Part shown: piece after piece, positions 1-7,146 of the stretch | Position numbering within the stretch: position 1 is the first letter of the stretch | Layout of the letters: every line of letters starts with the position of its first letter | NCBI GenBank assembly: GCA_041588495.1 | Contig: JBFGWM010000001.1 | Coordinates: 1 to 41,410, forward strand | DNA from: JBFGWM01 sp041588495 | Lineage (GTDB): Bacteria; Pseudomonadota; Gammaproteobacteria; Pseudomonadales; JBFGWM01 | Length of the DNA stretch: 41,410 nucleotides | Direction of reading: 5' to 3' | Notes under the pieces: model-generated | Told to the model about the DNA's origin: nothing | The model's database searches: none | Seen by the model: the letters and a program-made list of their open reading frames with translations, nothing else | Made by a program: the position numbers and the translations under genes

Positions 1-665
1 ACCGTGCCCCCCTGGTTGACCATGCGCCCGTGATCCAGGGTCAGCACCCGCCGTTTCATGCGCGCAACCAGGGGCAGATCGTGGCTCGCGACAAGCACCG
101 TCACGCCAACCTGGTTGAACTGCCGGAACAGGGTCATGATCTCGGTCGACAATTGCGGGTCGAGGTTGCCGGTGGGCTCATCCGCCAGTAGCACCAGCGG
201 CTTGTTGACCACGGCACGCGCGATACCGACCCGTTGCTGCTCTCCCCCTGACAGGGCATGCGGAAGCGCCCGCTCGCGCTCGAGCAGGCCGACCTTGTCG
301 AGTGCCGCGCGCACCCGACGCCCGATATCGCGCGGGTTGTAGCCCGCCACCAGCAGGGGCAGTGACACGTTCTCATACACCGTCCGGTCCTGCAGCAGCT
401 GGTGATCCTGAAAGACCACGCCGATATTCCGACGGTGATGGGGGATACGCGAACGCCGCAGGGATCCGAGGTCCTGGTCGTTAACCACCACGCTGCCCGA
501 AGTCGGCCGCAGCATCATCATGATGATCTTCAGCAGGGTGGATTTCCCGGCGCCAGAGTGGCCGGTGACGAACACCATGTCGCCGCGCTTCACCTCGAAG
601 CTGACCCGGGACAGGCCCTCCTGCCCGTTGGGGTAGGCTTTGGTCACCTCGTCAAATACGATCAC
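1..665 (-). CDS. ftsE: Cell division ABC transporter ATP-binding protein FtsE (3' end off window)
   Basis: ATPase of the FtsEX complex at the septum, which couples ATP hydrolysis to control of cell-wall amidases during division. Reading leftward, about 221 codons are present, so only the last few residues should be missing (E. coli FtsE is 222 aa). Visible motifs are Walker A GHSGAGKST, the ABC signature LSGGEQQR, Walker B with ADEPTGNLD, and the switch His in VASHD. The start is GTG at 665: it begins MIVFDEVTKAYPNG as in other FtsE proteins, and the ftsY stop lies in the same frame just upstream, so no earlier start is possible. The 18-base gap to ftsY indicates a ftsY-ftsE(-ftsX) operon. 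Identification is very secure. Confidence 0.95.
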   Translation of the reverse strand, partial: MIVFDEVTKAYPNGQEGLSRVSFEVKRGDMVFVTGHSGAGKSTLLKIIMMMLRPTSGSVVVNDQDLGSLRRSRIPHHRRNIGVVFQDHQLLQDRTVYENVSLPLLVAGYNPRDIGRRVRAALDKVGLLERERALPHALSGGEQQRVGIARAVVNKPLVLLADEPTGNLDPQLSTEIMTLFRQFNQVGVTVLVASHDLPLVARMKRRVLTLDHGRMVNQGGT

Positions 666-683
666 GAGTGCCGGATTCCCGGG

Positions 684-1913
684 TCAGTTGAACAGGGCGC
701 GGACGAATTCGTCGGCGGCAAACGGACGCAGATCATCGATCGCCTCGCCGACGCCGATAAACCGGATGGGAATGCCCAGTTGGCGCGCGACCGCGAACAG
801 GATGCCGCCACGCGCGGTGCCGTCCAGCTTGGTCATGGCGATGCCGGTGACCTGCACCGCATCCTGGAAGGTGCGCGCCTGGCTCAGGGCGTTCTGACCG
901 GTGCCCGCGTCGAGCACCAGCAGTACCTCGTGCGGCGCCGTGTCGTCGAGCTTCCCCACCACGCGGGCCACCTTGCGCAACTCCTCCATCAGGTGATCCT
1001 TGTTGTGCAGCCGCCCCGCGGTATCGGCGATAACCACGTCGATGCCGCGCGCCCGCGCCGCCTCCACGGCATCATAAATCACCGATGCACTGTCTGCGCC
1101 GGCCTGCTGGGCAATCACCGGGACCCGGTTGCGTTCCCCCCACACCTGGAGCTGCTCCACCGCCGCGGCGCGGAAGGTATCGCCGGCTGCCAGCAGCACG
1201 CTGTGGCCGGCGAGGCCGAAGTAGTGGGCGAGCTTGCCGATGGTGGTCGTCTTGCCGGCACCGTTCACCCCGACCACCAGGATCACGTAGGGCTTGCGGT
1301 TCAGGTCCACCACCAGCGGCGCCTCGGTTGGCCTGAGGATGGCCGACAACTCGTCTCGCAACAGCGCGCGGACCGCCTCCGGCTCGGTAATGCCCTCCGC
1401 GCCCGCCCGGCTGCGCACCGCACCGACGATTGCGGTGGTGGCCTCAACACCGACATCGGCCATCAGGAGATGGTTTTCCAGTTCCTCCAGCAGGTCCTCG
1501 TCGATCCGGCCGGTGGCAAGCAGACCCTCGAGCCCACGCACCAGTTGGTCGCGGGTCTTGCCCAGTCCGCTGCGGATTCGCGCGAAGAAATCGACAGGTT
1601 CGGGTTCGGGTTCAACCGCCGGCTCAGGTTGAGCGACCGGCTCCGCCGCCGGCACGGGCTCCGTTTCCGGCGCACGGGGTGGAACAACCTCGGGTACCGG
1701 CGGAGTGACAGGCCGGGATACCGGTTCGGCAGCAGGCGCGACGACGGCCGGCTTCTTGGGTCGCAGGAACCAGAAAACGTAGCGCTGCTTCGGTGGACGG
1801 ACGACAGGCGGCGGCTCGGGTGGGCGCGGCTTCGACGGCTCCACTCGCTCGCCGGGCTTGGGACGGAGAAACTTGAAAACGTATCGGGTACGCGGCCGTT
1901 GCGGAGAATCCAT
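684..1913 (-). CDS. ftsY: Signal recognition particle receptor FtsY with atypical N-terminus
   Basis: SRP receptor GTPase that docks ribosome-SRP complexes at the inner membrane for co-translational insertion. It has 409 residues. The C-terminal NG domain is canonical: four-helix N domain from about residue 110, G1 GVNGAGKTTT, DTAGR and TKLDGTARGG. The N-terminal ~105 residues are proline- and glutamate-rich rather than the long acidic A domain of E. coli. They carry two copies of a ten-residue aromatic/basic motif, RYVFKFLRPK (residues 10-19) and RYVFWFLRPK (44-53), plausibly membrane-targeting elements (inference). Transcription is divergent from the M16 peptidases, with ftsE immediately downstream. 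Confidence 0.96.
   Translation of the reverse strand: MDSPQRPRTRYVFKFLRPKPGERVEPSKPRPPEPPPVVRPPKQRYVFWFLRPKKPAVVAPAAEPVSRPVTPPVPEVVPPRAPETEPVPAAEPVAQPEPAVEPEPEPVDFFARIRSGLGKTRDQLVRGLEGLLATGRIDEDLLEELENHLLMADVGVEATTAIVGAVRSRAGAEGITEPEAVRALLRDELSAILRPTEAPLVVDLNRKPYVILVVGVNGAGKTTTIGKLAHYFGLAGHSVLLAAGDTFRAAAVEQLQVWGERNRVPVIAQQAGADSASVIYDAVEAARARGIDVVIADTAGRLHNKDHLMEELRKVARVVGKLDDTAPHEVLLVLDAGTGQNALSQARTFQDAVQVTGIAMTKLDGTARGGILFAVARQLGIPIRFIGVGEAIDDLRPFAADEFVRALFN
1755..1784 (-). repeat. FtsY motif copy 2 (RYVFWFLRPK)
   Basis: Encodes FtsY residues 44-53. Its partner at 1857-1886 encodes RYVFKFLRPK. The two DNA copies differ at several synonymous positions (Arg, Phe, Leu and Arg codons) while the protein motif differs only at Lys/Trp. 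This points to an old duplication kept by selection on the protein. Confidence 0.85.
1857..1886 (-). repeat. FtsY motif copy 1 (RYVFKFLRPK)
   Basis: Encodes FtsY residues 10-19, next to the N-terminus. It pairs with the copy at 1755-1784; the two are separated by a 24-residue proline-rich spacer. The aromatic core flanked by Arg/Lys resembles a short amphipathic membrane-binding segment (inference). Confidence 0.85.
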
Positions 1914-1944
1914 GTCTGCTGTGCCTGAAATTCCAATGCTGCGC

Positions 1945-1964
1945 GGAGCCCGGGGCCGGGCTCC
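1945..1964. repeat. Strong GC palindrome in the ftsY / M16 divergent region
   Basis: Nine-base arms GGAGCCCGG (1945-1953) and CCGGGCTCC (1956-1964) are separated by two bases. The palindrome lies 32 bases upstream of the ftsY start and about 95 bases upstream of the M16 gene. Neither strand has a following T-run, so it is not a typical intrinsic terminator. It could be an operator or a leader hairpin in ftsY mRNA. Confidence 0.6.
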
Positions 1965-2058
1965 AATCTGGTTGTGCCCACCGGCAATGCGTTATCCTAC
2001 CACCTCGCTTCCCGTGTGCAGAGCACGCGCGACCAACACCCCAGGCCGACTGCCAATC

Positions 2059-3420
2059 ATGTCCATCCTGATCCGGAATATCACTGTTGTCCTGCTTCTC
2101 GTGGCGACCCTGCCGTGGTCCGGCCCGGGCGCATGGGCCGCACCACAGCGGACCCACGAATCGGTCCTGTCCAACGGCATGAAGATCGTGGTCCGTGAGG
2201 ACCACCGCGCACCCGTGGTGGTTTCCCAGGTCTGGTACCGGGTGGGTTCGACCTACGAGCCGCCGGGCATGACCGGGCTTTCCCACGTGCTCGAGCACAT
2301 GATGTTCAAGGGCACCAAGCACCTGGAGCCCGGAGAATTCTCAAAGATCGTTGCCCGCTTCGGTGGCCAGGAAAACGCCTTCACCTCCCGCGACTACACC
2401 GGGTACTACCAGGTCCTCGCTGCAGAACACCTGGAACTGTCCCTGCAACTGGAAAGTGAGCGCATGCAGAACCTGCGCATCGACGATGCGGAGTTCGCCA
2501 AGGAGGTCGAGGTGGTCAAGGAGGAACGCCGCCTGCGCGTCGACGACCGCCCGGACTCCGCGTTCTATGAACGGTTCCTGGCCACCGCCCACCTCTCCAG
2601 CAGTTATCGCCAGCCGGTCATCGGCTGGATGCACGACCTCGACCACATGCAGCCGGACATGCTGCGTGACTGGTACCAGCGCTGGTATTCGCCCGGCAAC
2701 GCACTTCTGGTGGTGGTCGGTGCGGTCGACCCCGCAAACGTATTCCAGCTGGCACAGAAGTATTTCGGAAACATTCCGCAGCGCAGCGTTCCCGCGCCGC
2801 GCGAGCCACTGGAAATCGCACACCCCGGGGAACGCCGGATCCGGGTTCACCTGCGCACCGAACTGCCGCGGCTGTATGTCGCCTACAACGTCCCCTCGGT
2901 CGCCACCGCGGAACACGACTGGGAACCTTATGCACTGCGCATGCTTGCCGGCGTGCTCGACGAGGGCTACAGCGCGCGCTTCGAATCGGAACTGGTGCGT
3001 GGGTCGGAGACCGCCCTCAGCGCAGGAGTCAGTTACTCGCCGTTCTCGCGGGGCGACGCCCTGTTCACCATTTCCGGTGTTCCCAATATCGGTCGCGGCC
3101 AGTCAAACGCCGCACTCGAGGAGGCCTTCCGGGAACAGGTCGCACGGATCAGCACGGAGCCTCCGTCTGCGGCGGAAATGCAACGCGTGCGCGCCCAGGT
3201 GATCGCGGGGCTGGTGTTTCACCAGGATTCCCTGAACGCCCAGGCCAACCTGGTCGGCTCCCTGGAAAGCATGGGGCTGTCCTGGCGCCTGCTCGAGGAC
3301 TACGTACCCCGGCTCGAAGCGGTCACCCCGCAGCAGGTGAGCGAGGTCGCAGCACGCTACCTGGTCGCGGAGCGGCGCACCACCGGTGAGTTGCTGCCGA
3401 CCGCGGACAACGGGAGTTGA
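2059..3420 (+). CDS. M16 zinc metallopeptidase, catalytic partner, exported
   Basis: Pitrilysin/M16 family peptidase of 453 residues with a cleavable-looking signal peptide (hydrophobic segment about 7-20, then GAWA-AP). The inverted zinc motif HxxEH is intact as HVLEHMMFKGT, and the downstream Glu ligand region (EVEVVKEERR) is present, so it should be active, probably in the periplasm. The ATG at 2059 is chosen because it directly precedes the signal peptide; an open frame continues upstream to 1858 but encodes no recognisable sequence. It is followed after 8 bases by a second M16 protein without the zinc motif. Paired active/inactive M16 subunits next to ftsY and rsmD are also known in Pseudomonas. 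A weak promoter-like TTGTGC/TATCCT lies at 1972-1998. The substrate is unknown. Confidence 0.9.
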   Translation: MSILIRNITVVLLLVATLPWSGPGAWAAPQRTHESVLSNGMKIVVREDHRAPVVVSQVWYRVGSTYEPPGMTGLSHVLEHMMFKGTKHLEPGEFSKIVARFGGQENAFTSRDYTGYYQVLAAEHLELSLQLESERMQNLRIDDAEFAKEVEVVKEERRLRVDDRPDSAFYERFLATAHLSSSYRQPVIGWMHDLDHMQPDMLRDWYQRWYSPGNALLVVVGAVDPANVFQLAQKYFGNIPQRSVPAPREPLEIAHPGERRIRVHLRTELPRLYVAYNVPSVATAEHDWEPYALRMLAGVLDEGYSARFESELVRGSETALSAGVSYSPFSRGDALFTISGVPNIGRGQSNAALEEAFREQVARISTEPPSAAEMQRVRAQVIAGLVFHQDSLNAQANLVGSLESMGLSWRLLEDYVPRLEAVTPQQVSEVAARYLVAERRTTGELLPTADNGS

Positions 3421-3428
3421 CCCCGCTG

Positions 3429-4880
3429 ATGCAGAATTACAAGCCGATCTTCAGCCGCCGGTTTCTATGGGCCCTGGTGATCGTGCTGCCACTGGTCATC
3501 CTGTTCCTGGGTCGTGGCGGGCACCGCGAGGACCCCGTCTCCACGGAGGCGCCCGCGCAAGCCGTGACCGCAAGCGAGTTTCGCCTTTACGCGGGCAGCG
3601 AGCAGGCGCCGCAACGCCGTCCCCTGCAGATCCAGGTCCTTGATGATGCGGTGGGCGCCCGCACCCTGTTCGTGGCGGCGCCGGAGCTGCCAATGCTGGA
3701 TATCCGCCTGGTGTTCGACGCCGGTGCAGCCCGGGACGGAACCCGACCCGGGCTTGCGGCACTGGTCAGTGCGCTCATTCCGGAGGGCACCACCCGCTCC
3801 CCGGCCTCTGAAATCGCGCGGCGATTCGAGTCAGTCGGGGCATCCTTCGGCACCGGGTCCTACCGCGACATGGCCACCATGGAACTGCGCAGCCTGGTCA
3901 AGCCGGAATTGCTCGACCCGGCCCTGGCCACGCTCCGCGAGATCCTTGCTGACGTGAGTTTTCCGGATGATGCGCTGGAACGCGAGCGCAAGCGCATGCT
4001 GGCTTCCCTGCTGCACAAGAAACAGGACCCCGGACGCATCACCAGCGAGCAGCTGTACAAGGCGCTTTACGGCAATCATCCCTACGGTTCGCCGCCCGAC
4101 GGCACGGAGCAAAGCCTGCAGCAGATCACCCGGGAAGAAGTTCAGGATTATTACCGGCGTTACTACAACCGCGGCAACCTGCTGATCGCGCTCACCGGTG
4201 CGATCAACCGCGATCAGGCCACGCGAATCGCCGGGGAGATCGCCCAAATGCTGCCCGCGGGGGACCCCTCACCCCGCCCGCCCGAACCCGTTGCCCCGGA
4301 GGGTGATCTCGCGGTACGGGTCGAATTCCCATCCGCGCAGGCCCATCTTCGTCTGGGTGCCATCGGCGTCTCCCGTACCAGCGAGGACCTGGTCGCACTC
4401 AATGTCGGCAACGAGATTCTCGGCGGTGGCGGGCTGGTATCGACACTGCACCAACGCATTCGCGAGGAGCGCGGTCTCGCCTATTCCGTTTACAGCTACT
4501 TCTCGGCAATGCGGGTGCCCGGGCCTTTCGTACTCGGCCTGCAGACCCGTGCCGACCAGGCAGGTGAGGCGCTGGCCATCGCCCGCGAGACCCTCGAGGA
4601 ATTCCTCCGCGACGGGCCCAGCGCGGAACAGGTCGAGGAAGCACGTCGGCATATCCTGGGTTCCTTCCCGCTACAGACCGCGTCCAACCGCAGCATTGTC
4701 GGGCAACTCGGGGCTATCGGCTTCTATGGCCTGCCCCTGGACTACCTGGAGTCCTACCGCGCACAGGTCGCGAAGGTGCGCCGTGAGGACATCATTGCGG
4801 CGTTTCGTCGGCATATCGACCCCGACCAGCTGGTGAGCATTCGCGTGGGACCCGCCGACGCGACCGCCGTGGACCCATGA
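3429..4880 (+). CDS. M16 family peptidase-like subunit lacking the zinc motif
   Basis: A 483-residue M16 homologue with an N-terminal hydrophobic anchor or signal (WALVIVLPLVILFLG). Where active members have HxxEH it reads GLAALVSALIPEG, so it should not bind zinc. The C-terminal substrate-binding Arg/Tyr region (IREERGLAYSVYSYFS) is preserved. It is therefore likely the non-catalytic partner of the upstream peptidase, as in heterodimeric M16B enzymes. ATG 3429 is preferred, with GGGAG at 3412-3416 upstream; a TTG at 3417 that overlaps the previous stop is possible. The stop overlaps the rsmD start (ATGA), which indicates translational coupling. Confidence 0.88.
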   Translation: MQNYKPIFSRRFLWALVIVLPLVILFLGRGGHREDPVSTEAPAQAVTASEFRLYAGSEQAPQRRPLQIQVLDDAVGARTLFVAAPELPMLDIRLVFDAGAARDGTRPGLAALVSALIPEGTTRSPASEIARRFESVGASFGTGSYRDMATMELRSLVKPELLDPALATLREILADVSFPDDALERERKRMLASLLHKKQDPGRITSEQLYKALYGNHPYGSPPDGTEQSLQQITREEVQDYYRRYYNRGNLLIALTGAINRDQATRIAGEIAQMLPAGDPSPRPPEPVAPEGDLAVRVEFPSAQAHLRLGAIGVSRTSEDLVALNVGNEILGGGGLVSTLHQRIREERGLAYSVYSYFSAMRVPGPFVLGLQTRADQAGEALAIARETLEEFLRDGPSAEQVEEARRHILGSFPLQTASNRSIVGQLGAIGFYGLPLDYLESYRAQVAKVRREDIIAAFRRHIDPDQLVSIRVGPADATAVDP

Positions 4881-5482
4881 AGGCCTCCCGCCGCGCGGGT
4901 TCCGACGCCGGAAGTGTCCGCATCATCGCCGGGCGCTGGCGCGGGAAACGGATTCCGGTACCCGATCTTCCCGGATTACGCCCCACCTCCGACCGCAGTC
5001 GCGAAACCCTGTTCAACTGGCTGCAGGGTGAGATTCCCGACGCGATCTGCCTGGATGGCTTTGCCGGCAGCGGCGCCCTGGGTCTCGAGGCATTGTCGCG
5101 TGGCGCGCTGCGGGTCGATTTCGTCGAATCGGCGAAACCGGCCGCACGCCATCTCGAAGCCCTTACGCGGGATATGAACGCGGAGGCCTGCAAGGTGCAC
5201 CATGCTGACCTGGGCGCCTGGCTTGCGGGAACGCGGCCTCCGGCGCAACCGGCTTTCGACCTCGTGTTCCTGGACCCGCCCTTCGACAGCGAACTGCTGG
5301 CGGGCATCTGCGCGCACCTCGAGCAGGGCAACTGGCTGGCGCCGGCGGCGTGGATCTATGTCGAGACTCCGGCTGCGGCCGGGCTGCCCGGCGTACCGCC
5401 CGGATGGCGGCTGCATCGGGAAATGAAAACCCGTGAGGCGGCCAACCGCCTGTACCGGCGCGGGGAGGCTCCCGCGCCATGA
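4877..5482 (+). CDS. rsmD: 16S rRNA (guanine(966)-N2)-methyltransferase RsmD
   Basis: SAM-dependent enzyme that methylates G966 of 16S rRNA in the assembled small subunit. The 201 residues contain the N-terminal RIIAGRWRGKRI segment, the family landmark LRPTSDRSRETLFNWL, the SAM-binding DGFAGSGALGLEALSRGA and the catalytic FLDPPF. It overlaps the M16 partner upstream by four bases and the YheT-type hydrolase downstream by four bases, so the genes probably form one operon. Placement next to ftsY is widely conserved in gammaproteobacteria. Confidence 0.95.
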   Translation: MKASRRAGSDAGSVRIIAGRWRGKRIPVPDLPGLRPTSDRSRETLFNWLQGEIPDAICLDGFAGSGALGLEALSRGALRVDFVESAKPAARHLEALTRDMNAEACKVHHADLGAWLAGTRPPAQPAFDLVFLDPPFDSELLAGICAHLEQGNWLAPAAWIYVETPAAAGLPGVPPGWRLHREMKTREAANRLYRRGEAPAP

Positions 5483-6507
5483 TCCGCCGGAGCAGCTTCC
5501 GGCCCGCCTGGTGGCTGCCGGGACCCCACCTGCAGACCATCTGGTCGAGCATCTTCAGGCGCCGGCTTCCCCTGGAACGTCGTCGCGAGCGATTCGAGCT
5601 CGCAGACGGCGACTTCGTCGACCTCGACTGGGTGGATGTTGACGACCCGCAGTCTCCCCTGGTCCTGATCCTCCATGGGCTCACCGGATCCAGTGATTCG
5701 AATTACGCATGGGGCCTGCAGCATGCCCTCAGGGGTCGCGGCTGGCGCAGCGTGGTGATGAACTTCCGCGGCTGCAGCGGTGAGCCCAATCGCCTGCCTC
5801 GCGCCTACCACTCGGGAGAAACCGGCGACGTCGACGAGGTCTGTGCCGCCCTGATGGACCGCGAGGACCGTCGACCGGTCGCCGCCGTGGGCTACTCCCT
5901 GGGCGGTAATGTCCTGCTGAAATGGCTCGGCGAGCGTGGCGCGTCGAGCCGGCTGGCCGCGGCGGTGGCGGTGTCCGTACCCTACCTGCTGGACCAGTGC
6001 CAGAAGCGCATGGACCGCGGCTTCTCGCGGGTCTACCGCAACCGCCTGATCGAACAATTGCAGAGCGGCGTCCGTGACAAGATCACCCACTTTGAAAAAC
6101 AGGCCCGCCACGATCACGCCGAGGCGCTGCGCGCGCTGGGCAACGTGTCCAGTTACCGTAATTTCCGCGACTTCGACGAATTCGTCACCGCCCGCCTGCA
6201 TGGCTTCCTGGGCGCGGATGACTATTACCAGCGCTCCAGCAGCATTCATTTCCTGCGCGACATCCGGGTGCCGACATTACTGCTGCATGCCGTCAATGAC
6301 CCCTTCACCTCGCGCATGGCGATCCCCGGACCCGGTGACCTGTCCCCGTCGGTCACCCTTGAACTCAGCGGCTCCGGTGGTCACGTGGGTTTCGTGGCGG
6401 GGCGTAATCCCCTGCGCCCCACCTACTGGCTTGAACAACGGATTCCCGATTTCCTCGCCACGCACCTGGAAGTGCCGCCGGAGCCACCCGCTCCGGGACC
6501 AATGTGA
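5479..6507 (+). CDS. yheT: YheT-family alpha/beta hydrolase
   Basis: Predicted alpha/beta-hydrolase (342 residues) of the YheT/UPF0017 family, substrate unknown. It shows the family start FRPAWWLPGPHLQTIWSSIF, the oxyanion region LILHGLTGSS, the nucleophile elbow GYSLGGN (Ser) and a late His in GGHVGFV. The start codon overlaps the rsmD stop (ATGA), so it is translationally coupled. There is no signal peptide, so it is cytosolic. Confidence 0.9.
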   Translation: MIRRSSFRPAWWLPGPHLQTIWSSIFRRRLPLERRRERFELADGDFVDLDWVDVDDPQSPLVLILHGLTGSSDSNYAWGLQHALRGRGWRSVVMNFRGCSGEPNRLPRAYHSGETGDVDEVCAALMDREDRRPVAAVGYSLGGNVLLKWLGERGASSRLAAAVAVSVPYLLDQCQKRMDRGFSRVYRNRLIEQLQSGVRDKITHFEKQARHDHAEALRALGNVSSYRNFRDFDEFVTARLHGFLGADDYYQRSSSIHFLRDIRVPTLLLHAVNDPFTSRMAIPGPGDLSPSVTLELSGSGGHVGFVAGRNPLRPTYWLEQRIPDFLATHLEVPPEPPAPGPM

Positions 6508-6555
6508 TCTAAACTTTGAGTCCCGCGAGCCCGCCCGCCGAACCAGGTACCCCGC

Positions 6556-7137
6556 ATGCTTTCACGTCACCCGGACGCTGCACCCAGGAACCCGGGCCGC
6601 CGTGAATTCCTGCGCGACACCCTCGCCGGCAGCCTGCTCCTTGCAACCGGTGCGCTGGGCGGCGGCCTTTCCGGCTGTAGCCGCCAGGACGGCGCGGAAA
6701 AGCGCTTCCTGCTGCTGCGCGAGTCCGACGTCCCGCTGATCGAGGCGCTGATGGCGGTGATCATCGGCCCGCGCCTGCCAGACCCGGCACAAGCCCGGTC
6801 GGAAGCACTGGAGCAGGCCGTGTTCAGCTATGACTCGCTGCTTTACCACACTTCCGCCGCACGCCATGAAGAGATCCTCGAACTCTTCGATCTCCTCAAG
6901 TTCCCGCTCACCCGCATCATTTTCGCGGGTGTCTGGCAGGGCTGGAGCAAGGCACCCGAGGAGGAGGTTCGTGGATTTCTCGCGCGCTGGAAAAGCAGCG
7001 ACGCACGGGTCCTCAACCAGGCTTACGATGCGCTGGTGCGTACCACGCAACAGGCCTGGTACGCGGTGCCCGGGCACCTTGCCGCGAGCAGTTACCCGGG
7101 CCCCCCGCCGCATGCCCGCGCCCTGTTCGGAAACTGA
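6556..7137 (+). CDS. Tat-exported lipoprotein, small subunit of GMC oxidoreductase (LaoB-like)
   Basis: A 193-residue protein with a twin-arginine leader (GRREFL, Arg15-Arg16), a hydrophobic stretch and a lipobox LSGC ending at Cys41. It is therefore probably exported folded and lipidated. The mature part is helical and unmotifed. It lies 9 bases upstream of a GMC flavoprotein. Small Tat proteins paired with GMC dehydrogenases are known (gluconate 2-dehydrogenase subunit 3 type; from memory LaoB of the P. aeruginosa long-chain alcohol oxidation system at the equivalent locus). Its role as a chaperone, anchor or carrier for the flavoprotein is inferred from context. Confidence 0.75.
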   Translation: MLSRHPDAAPRNPGRREFLRDTLAGSLLLATGALGGGLSGCSRQDGAEKRFLLLRESDVPLIEALMAVIIGPRLPDPAQARSEALEQAVFSYDSLLYHTSAARHEEILELFDLLKFPLTRIIFAGVWQGWSKAPEEEVRGFLARWKSSDARVLNQAYDALVRTTQQAWYAVPGHLAASSYPGPPPHARALFGN

Positions 7138-7146
7138 GTCACCGCG

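Noticed and set aside
402..1928. 508-codon open frame on the + strand opposite ftsY/ftsE
   Set aside because: It is antisense to unmistakable FtsY and FtsE, and its composition (His/Gln/Arg-rich) is typical of shadow frames in GC-rich DNA.
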